NCBI GenBank assembly: GCA_964476155.1
Contig: CAYYYS010000027.1
Span: 1-36,530, forward strand
Direction of reading: 5' to 3'
DNA: 36,530 nucleotides
From: JAHIYU01 sp964476155
Lineage (GTDB): Bacteria; Krumholzibacteriota; Krumholzibacteriia; LZORAL124-64-63
Shown here: positions 1 through 8,017 of the stretch, in pieces
Layout: each line of letters opens with the position of its first letter
Position numbering within the stretch: the first letter of the stretch is position 1
Made by a program: the position numbers and the translations under genes
Notes under the pieces: model-generated
Told to the model about the DNA's origin: nothing
The model's database searches: none
The model's input: the letters and a program-made list of their open reading frames with translations, nothing else

Positions 1-59
1 ACACCCTAGCCGGTGTGTTGAAAGAGGCGGACGACCTACTCGGAGAAAATGAATCTTGA
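1..59 (+). CDS. C-terminal end of a probable antitoxin (partial)
   Basis: The frame ending in TGA at 57-59 is open from the window edge and reads TLAGVLKEADDLLGENES. The stop overlaps the TTG start of the following ParE-like toxin remnant (TTG 56-58), the tight coupling typical of antitoxin-toxin pairs. Only about 18 residues are visible, so the family cannot be named; the antitoxin role rests on position alone. Confidence 0.45.
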   Translation, partial: TLAGVLKEADDLLGENES

Positions 60-279
60 AGGTGAAATTTACCCCCTCAGCTCGAGCTCAATTTCTCGAG
101 GGGCTGGAATTTATTCGGCAGGATAGCCCAACTGCGGCACGGCAGTTTCGTAAAAGTGCGGAGTCGGTTCTGAAGTGGTCATCCGTCCGTACCGTTTCTT
201 TTATAGAGTTGTCGGAAAAACCGTATGGATTGTGGCTGTCTGGCATGGTGCGCAGTTGCCGGCTGGGCCGGAGAATTGA
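56..279 (+). pseudogene. ParE/RelE-family toxin, internally deleted and frameshifted
   Basis: The N-terminal part reads MKVKFTPSARAQFLEGLEFI and continues to about residue 40, matching the first strand and helices of ParE-type toxins. From about position 180 the family's C-terminal core continues in another frame (VIRPYRFFYRVVGKTVWIVA, then VWHGAQLPAGPEN) and stops at TGA 277-279. The central stretch of roughly 20-25 residues normally found between these parts is missing. ParE toxins inhibit gyrase and other RelE-fold toxins cleave mRNA; this copy should be inactive. The start is a TTG overlapping the antitoxin stop. Reading on in the original frame to position 322 gives unrelated sequence. 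The frame change and the deletion together indicate decay rather than a single sequencing error. Confidence 0.75.
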
Positions 280-342
280 GCTCCGTATGCACCCGACAAT
301 CGCACCTGTCACGCTTTTTTAACGACTCCGGCCTGGTGGGGC

Positions 343-531
343 TTGGGTTATCTGCTGGTTGCGATTTCTAACAACGTAGCCGATCTGGCTCATGTGGTCC
401 TGATGACGGTCGGGGTCGTGTTTTCTCTCAGTTGTGTCATGGCGCTCGGGTTCACGAAGGGAAAACATCTCAGTTGGGTCGTGTTCGGTACAATTGCCGG
501 CCTTGTTTTCTATGTCGGCATGAATTGTTGA
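343..531 (+). CDS. Small two-helix membrane protein or fragment of one
   Basis: The frame encodes two hydrophobic segments (about residues 4-36 and 44-61) joined by a short charged loop FTKGKHL. No ATG is present; the frame opens after a TAA at 319-321 and the best start is TTG at 343, without a clear ribosome site. The sequence just before it (TTPAWWGLG) is also membrane-protein-like, which suggests this is the 3' end of a larger decayed gene, in line with the broken toxin next to it. I do not recognise a family. Confidence 0.35.
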   Translation: MGYLLVAISNNVADLAHVVLMTVGVVFSLSCVMALGFTKGKHLSWVVFGTIAGLVFYVGMNC

Positions 532-579
532 CGAGAGTATTCGCCAGACAATCCGCAGAATCATGAGACCGGGGATGGC

Positions 580-1053
580 ATGGAAATAAAGACGATTGGT
601 ATCATCCACAGCCCTTTCACCAGCCTGGACGGCATGCCTATCCAGCCCACGGGTGCATCTGGCGTCAAGGGAACGGTCGAAGTTCTTGAAGACTATGCGG
701 ACGGGTTGCAGGACCTTGATGGTTTCTCGCATATAATCCTGCTGTATTTGTTCCACCGCAGCCGCGGGTTCAAGTTGAGAGTCGTTCCGTTCATGGATAC
801 TGCGATGCGAGGCGTATTCGCCACGCGGGCGCCCAAGCGTCCCAATCCCATCGGCCTGTCCGTCGTCCGACTTGATAGCATCGAGGGTCGGATTCTACAC
901 ATCGACGGCGTAGACATTCTGGACGGCACGCCACTGCTTGATATCAAGCCTTACGTGCCGGACTTCGATTCTCGAGAAGATGTTCGCACCGGCTGGCTCG
1001 ATCGAGCGCGCAAGACAGCCGCGGAAAAACGATCTGATGACCGATTCATCTAG
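580..1053 (+). CDS. trmO: tRNA (N6-threonylcarbamoyladenosine-N6)-methyltransferase TrmO
   Basis: This 157-residue protein belongs to the TsaA/TrmO (UPF0066) family, which uses S-adenosylmethionine to methylate t6A37 of certain tRNAs in the cytoplasm. The opening IKTIGIIHSPF, the central block RGVFATRAPKRPNPIGLSVV (about 89-108) and the later DILDGTPLLDIKPYVP (about 124-139) are family signatures. The protein is the short, single-domain form, lacking the C-terminal extension of E. coli TrmO. The ATG start is preceded by a GGGGA ribosome site. It stands alone between decayed genes and the lipoprotein gene, with no obvious operon partner. Confidence 0.9.
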   Translation: MEIKTIGIIHSPFTSLDGMPIQPTGASGVKGTVEVLEDYADGLQDLDGFSHIILLYLFHRSRGFKLRVVPFMDTAMRGVFATRAPKRPNPIGLSVVRLDSIEGRILHIDGVDILDGTPLLDIKPYVPDFDSREDVRTGWLDRARKTAAEKRSDDRFI

Positions 1054-1235
1054 CAGCTCTGGTGTACGGCACCCCGCCGAATCCGGATCAAGACCCGAGT
1101 CCTGAATGATCAGAGTTGGTCGACATCATCCATGACGGTATCGTGGAACTCGAGGATGAGATCCAGGGATTGATGGACAAGTGAATCGGAAATGGTGAGT
1201 CATTACACAGGTCTTAATCAATGGGAGAGACAGAC
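1054..1235. other. Intergenic region with a possible gene remnant
   Basis: No full gene is seen. A short frame at 1116-1184 (+) encodes LVDIIHDGIVELEDEIQGLM, then DK and a stop. It looks like the acidic C-terminal end of a protein but has only a TTG start. The GGGAGAG ribosome site of the next gene lies at about 1224-1230. Confidence 0.3.
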
Positions 1236-1994
1236 ATGCAACGCATCCTGATCGTGAGCCTGATTTGCGCGCTGCTCGCATGCGCCGCCCATGGTGGCGA
1301 TTCCGCATCCGAATTCCCCCCGTCCTGGGCCGGTGAGGTCCAAGTGCACGGAGCCCTCCGCGCCATGTTCCACGAAGGTCAGACCGGCACAATGGTGACC
1401 CTGGACACGATGCTTCCCAATCCGGACCTGTACGCGGTGGGCGCTCTTGCCGACCTGTCCGGGGAGATCACGATCATCGGCGGGAAGACGTATCTTTCCT
1501 ACCCGGAAGGCGAGGAGGATACGCGGACCGAGTTGACCCCGGAAACCAACGCCGGAGCGGCCTTGCTGGTCGCGACCGAAGTGTCGGCCTGGTGTGACAT
1601 CGTTACCGAAACCGCGATCCGCTTCGAGGATCTGGACGAAGCGATCGGAAAGCTCGCGGCCGCGGCGGGGATGAACCTCGACGCGCGTTTCCCCTTCCTT
1701 ATGGCGGGCGACTTCGAGGATCTACAGTGGCACGTTATCGACGGCAGTCGATTGGTCGCCGGAGGGACGTCTCACCAGGACCATCTTGCCGCCGCAGCCA
1801 AGGCAAAGCTGGACCGGGCCGCGGCCTCCCTGGTCGGTTTCTATTCCGCCGGGGACCAGGGCGTCTTCACGCACATGGGCTCCAGGACTCACATCCATTG
1901 TGTACTCGAGGAGCCGCTCGCCACTGGACACGTGGACCATGTCGTCATTCCGGCTGGAACGACGATCAGGTTTCCCTTGGGCGGGGACGACTAG
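1236..1994 (+). CDS. Secreted acetolactate-decarboxylase-like lipoprotein
   Basis: The 252-residue protein has the fold signatures of alpha-acetolactate decarboxylase (BudA), which converts 2-acetolactate to acetoin. The metal-site region near the C-terminus, THMGSRTHIHCVLEEPLATG followed by HVDHV, keeps the HxH pair and the distal His used for zinc. The N-terminus MQRILIVSLICALLAC is a lipoprotein signal with lipobox LLAC, so the product is probably anchored in a membrane facing the periplasm; cytoplasmic BudA lacks this. The ATG at 1236 is chosen over the upstream in-frame start at 1221 because GGGAGAG lies 5 bases before it and the signal peptide then begins correctly. Its TAG stop shares the bases CTAG with the stop of the convergent porin gene. 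The substrate in a secreted setting is unknown; acetolactate is only the family default. Confidence 0.8.
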   Translation: MQRILIVSLICALLACAAHGGDSASEFPPSWAGEVQVHGALRAMFHEGQTGTMVTLDTMLPNPDLYAVGALADLSGEITIIGGKTYLSYPEGEEDTRTELTPETNAGAALLVATEVSAWCDIVTETAIRFEDLDEAIGKLAAAAGMNLDARFPFLMAGDFEDLQWHVIDGSRLVAGGTSHQDHLAAAAKAKLDRAAASLVGFYSAGDQGVFTHMGSRTHIHCVLEEPLATGHVDHVVIPAGTTIRFPLGGDD

Positions 1995-3106
1995 AAGATG
2001 AACCAGAACGAGGTCGTGAATCGCTCGCCCTTGAGGGTCGCGGCCACGGTTTCGGTCTCGAAATGCATGATCTCGCAGCCGATTCCGTAGTTCCTGGTGA
2101 TCGATTTCTTCACGTTGCCGAACATCGCGTTGTTTTTGAGGTAGGGGATGGTCGTCATCCCCGCCATATCGTTGTCACATGGGTCGTCCAGGCCGTAGCC
2201 GGCATTGAAGGTCACGTCCGGCTGGATCTTATAGGCCAGGCTGACGAAACCGCCCTGTGACGCGATGACCATGGGTCCGTCGATGTGGGCGGGATTGTAG
2301 TCGAAACCGTAGTGGACGAACTCGCGGCCCACGCCGGCGCCGGTATAGACCTCGCCGTGCAGGAAGAGCTTGTCGCCCAGAGGCACGCGCAGTTCGGCGG
2401 CCACGAGCCAGGGCTCGTAGTCGTTGCCGCCGACGGTCACCGAACGGTATCCGCCGCCGACGGCCAGCAGGCTTTTCTCGCCGAGTCCGTCGTGCCAGGC
2501 CACGCGACCGATGAACCAGGGCATGCCCTCGTCCCGCTCCTGCGCGGATGAGATGCGGTGCTTCATGATGCTGGCGAGCCATTCGAAATCACCGGTACGT
2601 TGGCGCAACGTGATCTGGGGCACGCGCCACCAGAGATTGCCGCCCCAGGCCAGGATGCCGAAATCGACGGTGCCGGGATTCTGTTGGGCGATGGGTATCC
2701 AGTCCTGACCGGCGCGCAGGGATTAGCCATCCGTGCTCTTGATTTCCGTGTAGCCGAGACGCAGGCGGGGAGTAAGGTTGTTGTCGGCGTTGTCGCCGTA
2801 GAAATCTATTTCGACGACGGCCCGGTAGGACCAGTCGCCCTCGCTGCCGGACGCCGCGAAACCAAAGCGGGTGTCGCGGGGATTGAAGTTGAGTTCGGCG
2901 TCGTTCTCGGTCGCCAGGTAGGTGGCGAAATCCGTGAAGCCGCGCAGGTTGCCGGTGTCGTAGCTGGCGTCGAACTTGACGCGGCCCCAGACGCTCAAGT
3001 CGACCTTGCCGCTCACGGCGGCGACGGCGAGATTGCCCGCCAATATGAGGGCCAGGGTGGTCAGGGCCGTGATGCGGAGCCATCGGGTCACGTTGTGTCC
3101 GTACAT
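1991..3106 (-). pseudogene. Outer-membrane porin interrupted by one in-frame TAA
   Basis: The start at 3106 gives a signal peptide (ITALTTLALILAGNLAVAAV) followed by beta-barrel sequence of alternating polarity. The frame meets TAA at 2723-2725 after 127 codons and continues open, in the same frame, for another 244 codons to a stop at 1991-1993. Across the stop the protein reads TEIKSTDG-stop-SLRAGQDW, where porins of this kind have an uninterrupted GQ-W motif (LRAGQDWIPI). The C-terminus TTSFWFIF ends in Phe, as expected for BAM-dependent barrel insertion. Read through, the product is about 371 residues, a normal trimeric-porin length. A recent nonsense mutation is the simplest reading; an assembly error is possible. 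Substrate unknown. Confidence 0.75.
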
Positions 3107-3234
3107 GTCTGACCTCGGGAAAAGAGCCGGTGATAGGGGGACATCCCGCTGAACGGCGGCATTGTCTCCGAAGCGGCAGGGAGAGTCTACTTATCTATCG
3201 GTTCTACTCGGGTGTGGGCAATATCACTTTTAAT

Positions 3235-3272
3235 TTGACGTCCAGCCTAACATTCCTAGATTAGGCTAACAG
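3235..3272 (+). promoter_or_regulatory. Candidate sigma-70 promoter overlapped by a DtxR-like operator
   Basis: TTGACG (3235-3240) and TAGATT (3257-3262) are separated by 16 bases. Overlapping the -10 is an inverted repeat AGCCTAA (3244-3250) / TTAGGCT (3261-3267). The core TTAGGCTAAC at 3261-3270 resembles the centre of DtxR/IdeR iron boxes (consensus core TTAGGCTAACC). The site lies upstream of the small membrane protein and the TonB operon. Metal-dependent repression of uptake genes is inferred from the site alone; no regulator gene is present in the window. Confidence 0.45.
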
Positions 3273-3283
3273 GAGGCTCAAAT

Positions 3284-3373
3284 GTGACGACTCGAACGAT
3301 CAATAGAGCACACACGTCTTCGCTCGAGGATCATCTCGCGACCACTCATGGACTCGTGGTGGTGGTGAAGTGA
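3284..3373 (+). CDS. 29-codon leader ORF coupled to the next gene
   Basis: A GTG at 3284 lies 7 bases after a strong AGGAGG (3271-3276) and opens a 29-codon frame beginning VTTRTINRAHTSSLEDHLAT and ending in a run of four valines and a lysine. Its TGA (3371-3373) overlaps the GTG start of the next gene (3370-3372), so ribosomes could move directly from one to the other. It has three His residues and no recognisable family. It may be a real small protein or a leader whose translation controls the operon. Confidence 0.45.
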   Translation: MTTRTINRAHTSSLEDHLATTHGLVVVVK

Positions 3374-3687
3374 GGGTGCGGCTCGCACGCGACACCTGGA
3401 ACAGATGTCTGGCGATATGTGCCGTGCTGGCCATGGTCGGACTCTATGCCGTATTCGTGATCCACTACGCCACCGACGACGAGTGCGAGGTCTTCGTCAC
3501 CGGTGACGTACTCGATTGCTTCCTATGCGCCAAACTGGCCGTGATGGGGATCGATTTCCCCGTCGAGACGGTGCTACCCGATCCCCCCGTCATCAATCTG
3601 CTCCCCATGCCGGTCGCCCTGATCACGGTTATGCGTGTCAGCGTTCGTGAGACGGGAGCCCGCTCGCCACCCGGTCGGCCCATCTGA
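3370..3687 (+). CDS. Small single-pass membrane protein of unknown function
   Basis: The 105-residue product has one membrane segment (about residues 12-33, LAICAVLAMVGLYAVFVIHY) with a basic N-terminus, so the rest is probably periplasmic. Five cysteines occur (13, 17, 39, 50, 53), including a CFLC pair, which could bind metal or form disulfides. A hydrophobic stretch near residues 75-90 is proline-rich. It is co-directional with the TonB receptor gene 70 bases downstream and is coupled to the leader ORF by a GTGA overlap. I do not recognise the family; CxxC-containing small proteins near metal receptors suggest a metal-linked role, which is inference only. Confidence 0.5.
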   Translation: MRVRLARDTWNRCLAICAVLAMVGLYAVFVIHYATDDECEVFVTGDVLDCFLCAKLAVMGIDFPVETVLPDPPVINLLPMPVALITVMRVSVRETGARSPPGRPI

Positions 3688-3723
3688 TCGTTTTAACCCA
3701 CTGATCCGATACCGAAACCAATG

Positions 3724-3752
3724 GCACGGCAATTGTCGCCGTGCTCGGGAGG
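3724..3752 (+). promoter_or_regulatory. Hairpin directly before the receptor ribosome site
   Basis: GCACGGC (3724-3730) and GCCGTGC (3738-3744) form a perfect 7-bp stem with the loop AATTGTC. It ends two bases before the GGGAGG ribosome site (3747-3752) of the receptor gene. It could set translation of the receptor relative to the upstream small gene. No B12 riboswitch boxes were seen. Confidence 0.45.
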
Positions 3753-3757
3753 CAATC

Positions 3758-5788
3758 ATGATTCGTCATGCCCTGTTGTCCGTGATCCTGACCCTCACGG
3801 TCGCGATCACCGCGGCGCCGACACTCGCCGCACCGTCCACGGCCGCGTCCGACACCCTCGATACCCGCATGCAGGAAGTCGTCGTCACCGGCACTCGCAG
3901 CGAGAGGTTGCTGGCCGAGACGCCGGTTCGCACCCAGCTCGTCACCCACGACGACATCCAGGCGTTCCAGGCCCGCTCGTTGGCCGACGCCGTCGAGTTC
4001 ACGCCCGGCCTGCGCATCCTGAACAGCTGCCAGAACTGCAACTTCACGACCCTCAGCATGCTCGGTCTGGAAGGAAAATATTCCCAGATCCTGTACGACG
4101 GACAGGCGATCTTTTCGAGTCTCGCCCTGGTCTACGGACTGGAGCAGATCCCCGCGCGTCTGATAGAACGCGTCGAGGTGATCAAGGGCGGCGGCTCGAG
4201 TCTCTACGGGCCGGGCGCGGTGGGCGGCGTGGTAAACATCATTCCCCACGCCCCTCTCGTCTCGGCGACGTCCGCCTCGGTGAGTCTCGAGGACATGGAC
4301 GGCGTAAGCAACTACTCGGTCAGCTTCAATGCCGACGTGGTGAGCGAAGACGGGCTGACCGCGACCACTCTCTATGGCCAGGGCGACCACGTGAATCCCT
4401 ACGATCGCGACGGCGACGGCTTCAGCGAGATCGGGCGCCGCCAGTCGAGCGCGTTCGGCCTGCGCACCATGCGCGAACTGGGTGAGGGCGGTCGTCTCAC
4501 CTTCGACTACAGCCGCGTTTTCGAGGATCGCCGCGGCGGCGACACCATTGACTCGCCGCCTTTCGACAGCGAGATCGCCGAGTGGATCCGCACCTGGCGC
4601 AACACCGCCGGTCTGACCTGGAGCCAGTCCTGGTCGGCGACCCTGAACACCCAGGCGTCGGTTTCCTACGCGAACACCGACCGCAACACCTACTACGGTG
4701 GGGGCGGCGACACCGAGGCCTACGGCATCACCGAAAATCCCATGGTTGTGGCCGACGTGCAGATCAACCACTACGTGGGTGTCCATGCCGTTACCTGGGG
4801 TGTCCAGCACAGCCGCGACCATCTCGAGGACGGACATCCCGGCTATGACCGGGTCACGGGCGAGACCTTTGAGAACAGCGGCGTTTTCCTGCAGGACGAC
4901 TGGCATATCGCCGAGCCCCTGGTCGTGGTGGCCGGCGTGCGCGCCGACAAGCACAGCGCCCTGACCGATGTTGTCGTCTCTCCGCGACTCGCCGTGCGTT
5001 ACGATCTGGCCCACGACGTCACCCTGCGCGGTTCGTACGCCAGCGGTTTTCTGGCGCCCCAGATCTTCGACGAGGATCTGCACATCGCCGTGGCCGGCGG
5101 CGAGGCCCAGGTTATTCGCAACGCGGACGATCTGAAGGAGGAATCGTCCCGGAGCTACACCGTCGGTGTCGAGGCAACGCCCGCGCTTGGTGGCGGCTAC
5201 GGACGCTTCGAGCTCAACGTTTTCCGCACCGACCTGGCCGACGCCTTCGTCATCACCGATGCCTTCGACGACGTCGGTACACCGGAGATCGAGTTGTTGC
5301 GGCGGAACGCCGGCGACGCCCGCGTGCAGGGCGTTGAAGCCAGTGTCGGTTGGATGAACGAGGCGCTCGAGTTGCAGATGGGCTGGATCTTCCAGACGGG
5401 CGTTTACGACGATCCCCAGGATTTCGGCGAGACCGGCTTTTTCCGTCTGCCCGAAAACTACGGCGTCCTGCAGGCCCGCTACACGAATTCCGCCCTGGTG
5501 GACGCCTTTGTCGGCGTAAGGGTCTACGGCGAGGAAAAGGTGCCCCACTACGCGGGATACATCGCCACGGATCGTTTGGAGACCACGCCCACGTTCGCGG
5601 TGATCGATCTGAGCGTGACAAAGCGCCTGCCTCTGGATGATGATACCGTCTCGATTACTTTGGGGGCGCGGAACATTACGGACGATTACCAGGACGATTT
5701 TGATTCGGGCCCCGACCGGGACACGGGCTATCTCTACGGCCCGCGCCTCCCGCGCACGTTATACGCCACGCTGAGCTATGATTTCTAG
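3758..5788 (+). CDS. TonB-dependent outer-membrane receptor with CxxC plug motif
   Basis: This 676-residue protein is an outer-membrane active transporter driven by TonB. It has a signal peptide (1-25), a TonB box (about 38-46, MQEVVVTGT), a plug domain ending near residue 164 with the family signature IERVEVIKGGGSSLYGPGAV, and a barrel of about 500 residues ending in a terminal Phe (LSYDF). The plug contains NSCQNCNF (Cys91, Cys94) followed by LYDGQAIFSSL and VYGLEQIP, a distinctive subgroup of receptors. ATG 3758 is chosen because GGGAGG precedes it and it starts the signal peptide; the frame is open further upstream but without signal character. The downstream TonB machinery is coupled to it. 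The substrate is not known; metal or metal complex is suggested by the CxxC pair and the DtxR-like box. Confidence 0.9.
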   Translation: MIRHALLSVILTLTVAITAAPTLAAPSTAASDTLDTRMQEVVVTGTRSERLLAETPVRTQLVTHDDIQAFQARSLADAVEFTPGLRILNSCQNCNFTTLSMLGLEGKYSQILYDGQAIFSSLALVYGLEQIPARLIERVEVIKGGGSSLYGPGAVGGVVNIIPHAPLVSATSASVSLEDMDGVSNYSVSFNADVVSEDGLTATTLYGQGDHVNPYDRDGDGFSEIGRRQSSAFGLRTMRELGEGGRLTFDYSRVFEDRRGGDTIDSPPFDSEIAEWIRTWRNTAGLTWSQSWSATLNTQASVSYANTDRNTYYGGGGDTEAYGITENPMVVADVQINHYVGVHAVTWGVQHSRDHLEDGHPGYDRVTGETFENSGVFLQDDWHIAEPLVVVAGVRADKHSALTDVVVSPRLAVRYDLAHDVTLRGSYASGFLAPQIFDEDLHIAVAGGEAQVIRNADDLKEESSRSYTVGVEATPALGGGYGRFELNVFRTDLADAFVITDAFDDVGTPEIELLRRNAGDARVQGVEASVGWMNEALELQMGWIFQTGVYDDPQDFGETGFFRLPENYGVLQARYTNSALVDAFVGVRVYGEEKVPHYAGYIATDRLETTPTFAVIDLSVTKRLPLDDDTVSITLGARNITDDYQDDFDSGPDRDTGYLYGPRLPRTLYATLSYDF

Positions 5789-5843
5789 CCGGCGTTATCC
5801 GGGAGTCGCGGCGACGGCCCCCCTTGGGAAAGTGAGTCCAACC

Positions 5844-6602
5844 ATGAGGTTCATCTGCGGAGCGCTGGCCCTGCTGGTCCTGATCGCGGCCCCCGCGGCC
5901 GCGCAACAGGATCCGGTCCGGCAAGTCACCGACGCGGCCGACGCGTCACAGGCGACCCGCCGCGCCACCCAGTCGTCGTTGGACGACTGGGCCGGCGAGC
6001 GCGCCTCCCTCAAACAGCGCTGGGACGCGGCGGAGACCCAGCTCGACTATCTGGACGAGCGTGTCGCGCTGGAACGCGAACGTCTGGCGGCTCTTGAGGA
6101 CGCCGGGGACGAGTTGGCCCGCCGTCTCAAGGAATCCCGACGGCTGGAAGCCAGTCTGGAGGACACCCTGCTGAGCATTCTGCGCCGTCTCGACGACACG
6201 GTGGCCCGGGATCTGCCCTTCCTGCGCGAGGAGCGGACCGTGCGGTTGTCGTCGGTGCGCCGCGAGCTCGGCGATCCGGCGGCGAGTCCGGCCGACAAGC
6301 TGCGCCGCGTGCTGGAAGCCCTGCTCATCGAGACCCATTACGGTGGTGCGCTCGAGGTCTACCAGGATCGCATAGACGTGGATGGCGAGGAGCTCACCTG
6401 CGACCTGCTCTACGTCGGTCGACTCGGCCTGTTCTGGTTGACGCCCGACGAGGCGCGCGGCGGCGCCTGGGACCCGGCGACCGGGCGCTTCGAGATCCTC
6501 GACGGACGCGAGCTCACAGCGGTGCGCCGTGCCGTGCAGATGGCCACCCGCCGTCGCGCCGTCGGCGTGCAGCCGCTGCCGCTGGGGAGGTTGGGATCAT
6601 GA
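5844..6602 (+). CDS. DUF3450 periplasmic coiled-coil protein
   Basis: The 252-residue product has a signal peptide (MRFICGALALLVLIAAPAAA) and then a long charged coiled coil (about residues 25-125), followed by a globular part containing the DUF3450-type blocks LPFLREERTVRL, HYGGALEVYQ and LGLFWLTPDEA. DUF3450 proteins are encoded with TtpC-type TonB systems in several Gram-negative groups and are thought to work with TtpC in the periplasm. ATG 5844 is preferred to an upstream ATG at 5778 that overlaps the receptor's end, because it starts a proper signal peptide. The TGA stop overlaps the next ATG. Confidence 0.85.
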   Translation: MRFICGALALLVLIAAPAAAQQDPVRQVTDAADASQATRRATQSSLDDWAGERASLKQRWDAAETQLDYLDERVALERERLAALEDAGDELARRLKESRRLEASLEDTLLSILRRLDDTVARDLPFLREERTVRLSSVRRELGDPAASPADKLRRVLEALLIETHYGGALEVYQDRIDVDGEELTCDLLYVGRLGLFWLTPDEARGGAWDPATGRFEILDGRELTAVRRAVQMATRRRAVGVQPLPLGRLGS

Positions 6603-8017
6603 GCGCCAAAGCGGTCGGTAAGCTGCTGATAATCGGCGCGGTCCTGTTCGGCGCCGCCGGCGCCGGCGCCCAGGATTTGCGCGAGGCCCTGCGGAAGGCC
6701 GAGGCCGACCGGGCCGCCGCGCATCAGGAGGCGCAAAGCGCCGAAGACCGCATCCTGGACGATCGCGGCCGGCTCACGGCCGTCGTCGATTCGCTGGAAA
6801 ACAGGCAGGCGGCCCTGGAAAACGAACTCGAGGACCTCAAGCGCCGGCAACAGACGGCCACGGACCGGCGTGATCGGTTGCAGGAAAACTGGTCCCGCGA
6901 GGAACTGGGCTTCCGCGAGCTGTCGGGCAACATTCGTATCGCGGCACGCGATCTGGAGTCGCTGTTACGCAGTTCGCCCCTGACGGCGACCGATCCAGGG
7001 CGTCTCGAACCCGTGACGGCCGTTCTGGCCGCGGGCTATTTCCCCGATCTCGAAGACATTGGCAATCTGGCCGACGCCGCCCTGGCCGAGCTGGTCCGCA
7101 CGGGCCAGGTGGCGCTGCGCACGGGCGATTACGGTGATCGTGACGGTCGGGATGCTCGTGGCGATATCCTGCACTTCGGTCGCTTCGCCACCGTGTTCCG
7201 GGCCGACGGGGAAGTGGGTTTCCTGCTCTGGAACCCGGACACCCAGAGCCTGATGGCCATGACCGAGCCCGTCCAGGGCGGCGTGCGCAAGCAATTGTCC
7301 CGCTACCTGAAAGGGGAGAGCAGCCTGGTGCCCATCGACCTGTCCGGCGGTCCGGCCCTGCGCCAGATCGCGCGCAAGCCGTCGCTGCTGCAGCAGCTCG
7401 GCCAGGGAGGTCCCATCGTCTATCCGTTGATGCTGCTGGCTCTGGCCGCCCTGTTCGTGGCGGTCTGGAAGACCCTGCACCTGCATCGTGTCCACACCAA
7501 TACGGATCGCATCATGGTGCCCATCAACGAGGCCGCGAGCAGCGGCGACTGGGACCGGTGCCTGGCCCAGGTCGACGACGAACACTGCCGACGCTCACCG
7601 GTGGCCCGCGTAGTGCGCGCCGGTCTCGATGTTCGGCACGAGCATCGCGAGGTACAGGAGAGCGTCCTCCAGGAGGCCGTGCTCCACGAACTGCCGCTGC
7701 TGCAGCGCGGGTTGGCCATGCTGGCGATCATCGGCGGGGTGGCGCCGCTGCTGGGTCTGCTGGGCACCGTCACGGGCATGATCGAGACCTTCCGGATCAT
7801 CACGCTCCACGGCACCGGTGATCCCAAGCTCATGTCGGGCGGGATCAGCGAGGCCCTGGTGACCACGGAGATCGGCCTGGCTATCGCGATACCCGTCATG
7901 CTGCTGCATACCTGGCTCAAGCGCCGCGTCGACCACGTGGTCGGCGACATGGAGGAGCAGGCGGTGCACCTGGTCAACACGCTCGACAGGGATCGGGAGG
8001 ACAGGGACCTTGGTTGA
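6599..8017 (+). CDS. TtpC-like ExbB protein with periplasmic coiled-coil domain
   Basis: This 472-residue protein couples proton flow to TonB. It has a signal peptide (about 1-24, ending GAGAQ), a coiled coil (about 25-105), a periplasmic domain related to the preceding DUF3450 protein (FGRFATVFRADGEVGFLLW), a membrane segment near residues 275-297, and a C-terminal MotA/TolQ/ExbB domain with IIGGVAPLLGLLGTVTGMIE. Fused architecture of this type is that of TtpC, the extra component of Vibrio TonB2 systems. ATG start overlaps the upstream stop (ATGA), and the end overlaps the start of exbB by 8 bases. Confidence 0.88.
   Translation: MSAKAVGKLLIIGAVLFGAAGAGAQDLREALRKAEADRAAAHQEAQSAEDRILDDRGRLTAVVDSLENRQAALENELEDLKRRQQTATDRRDRLQENWSREELGFRELSGNIRIAARDLESLLRSSPLTATDPGRLEPVTAVLAAGYFPDLEDIGNLADAALAELVRTGQVALRTGDYGDRDGRDARGDILHFGRFATVFRADGEVGFLLWNPDTQSLMAMTEPVQGGVRKQLSRYLKGESSLVPIDLSGGPALRQIARKPSLLQQLGQGGPIVYPLMLLALAALFVAVWKTLHLHRVHTNTDRIMVPINEAASSGDWDRCLAQVDDEHCRRSPVARVVRAGLDVRHEHREVQESVLQEAVLHELPLLQRGLAMLAIIGGVAPLLGLLGTVTGMIETFRIITLHGTGDPKLMSGGISEALVTTEIGLAIAIPVMLLHTWLKRRVDHVVGDMEEQAVHLVNTLDRDREDRDLG

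Noticed and set aside
3282..3287. ATG-TGA start-stop after AGGAGG
   Set aside because: A minimal start-stop is possible, but the overlapping GTG frame of 29 codons with a coupled stop explains the ribosome site better.
3107..3757. Cobalamin riboswitch before the TonB receptor
   Set aside because: No B12-box or the conserved helices were found; only simple dyads and a hairpin are visible.
3638..5548. 636-codon open frame on the minus strand opposite the receptor
   Set aside because: High-GC shadow frame; the plus strand clearly encodes a TonB receptor with signal peptide and family motifs.
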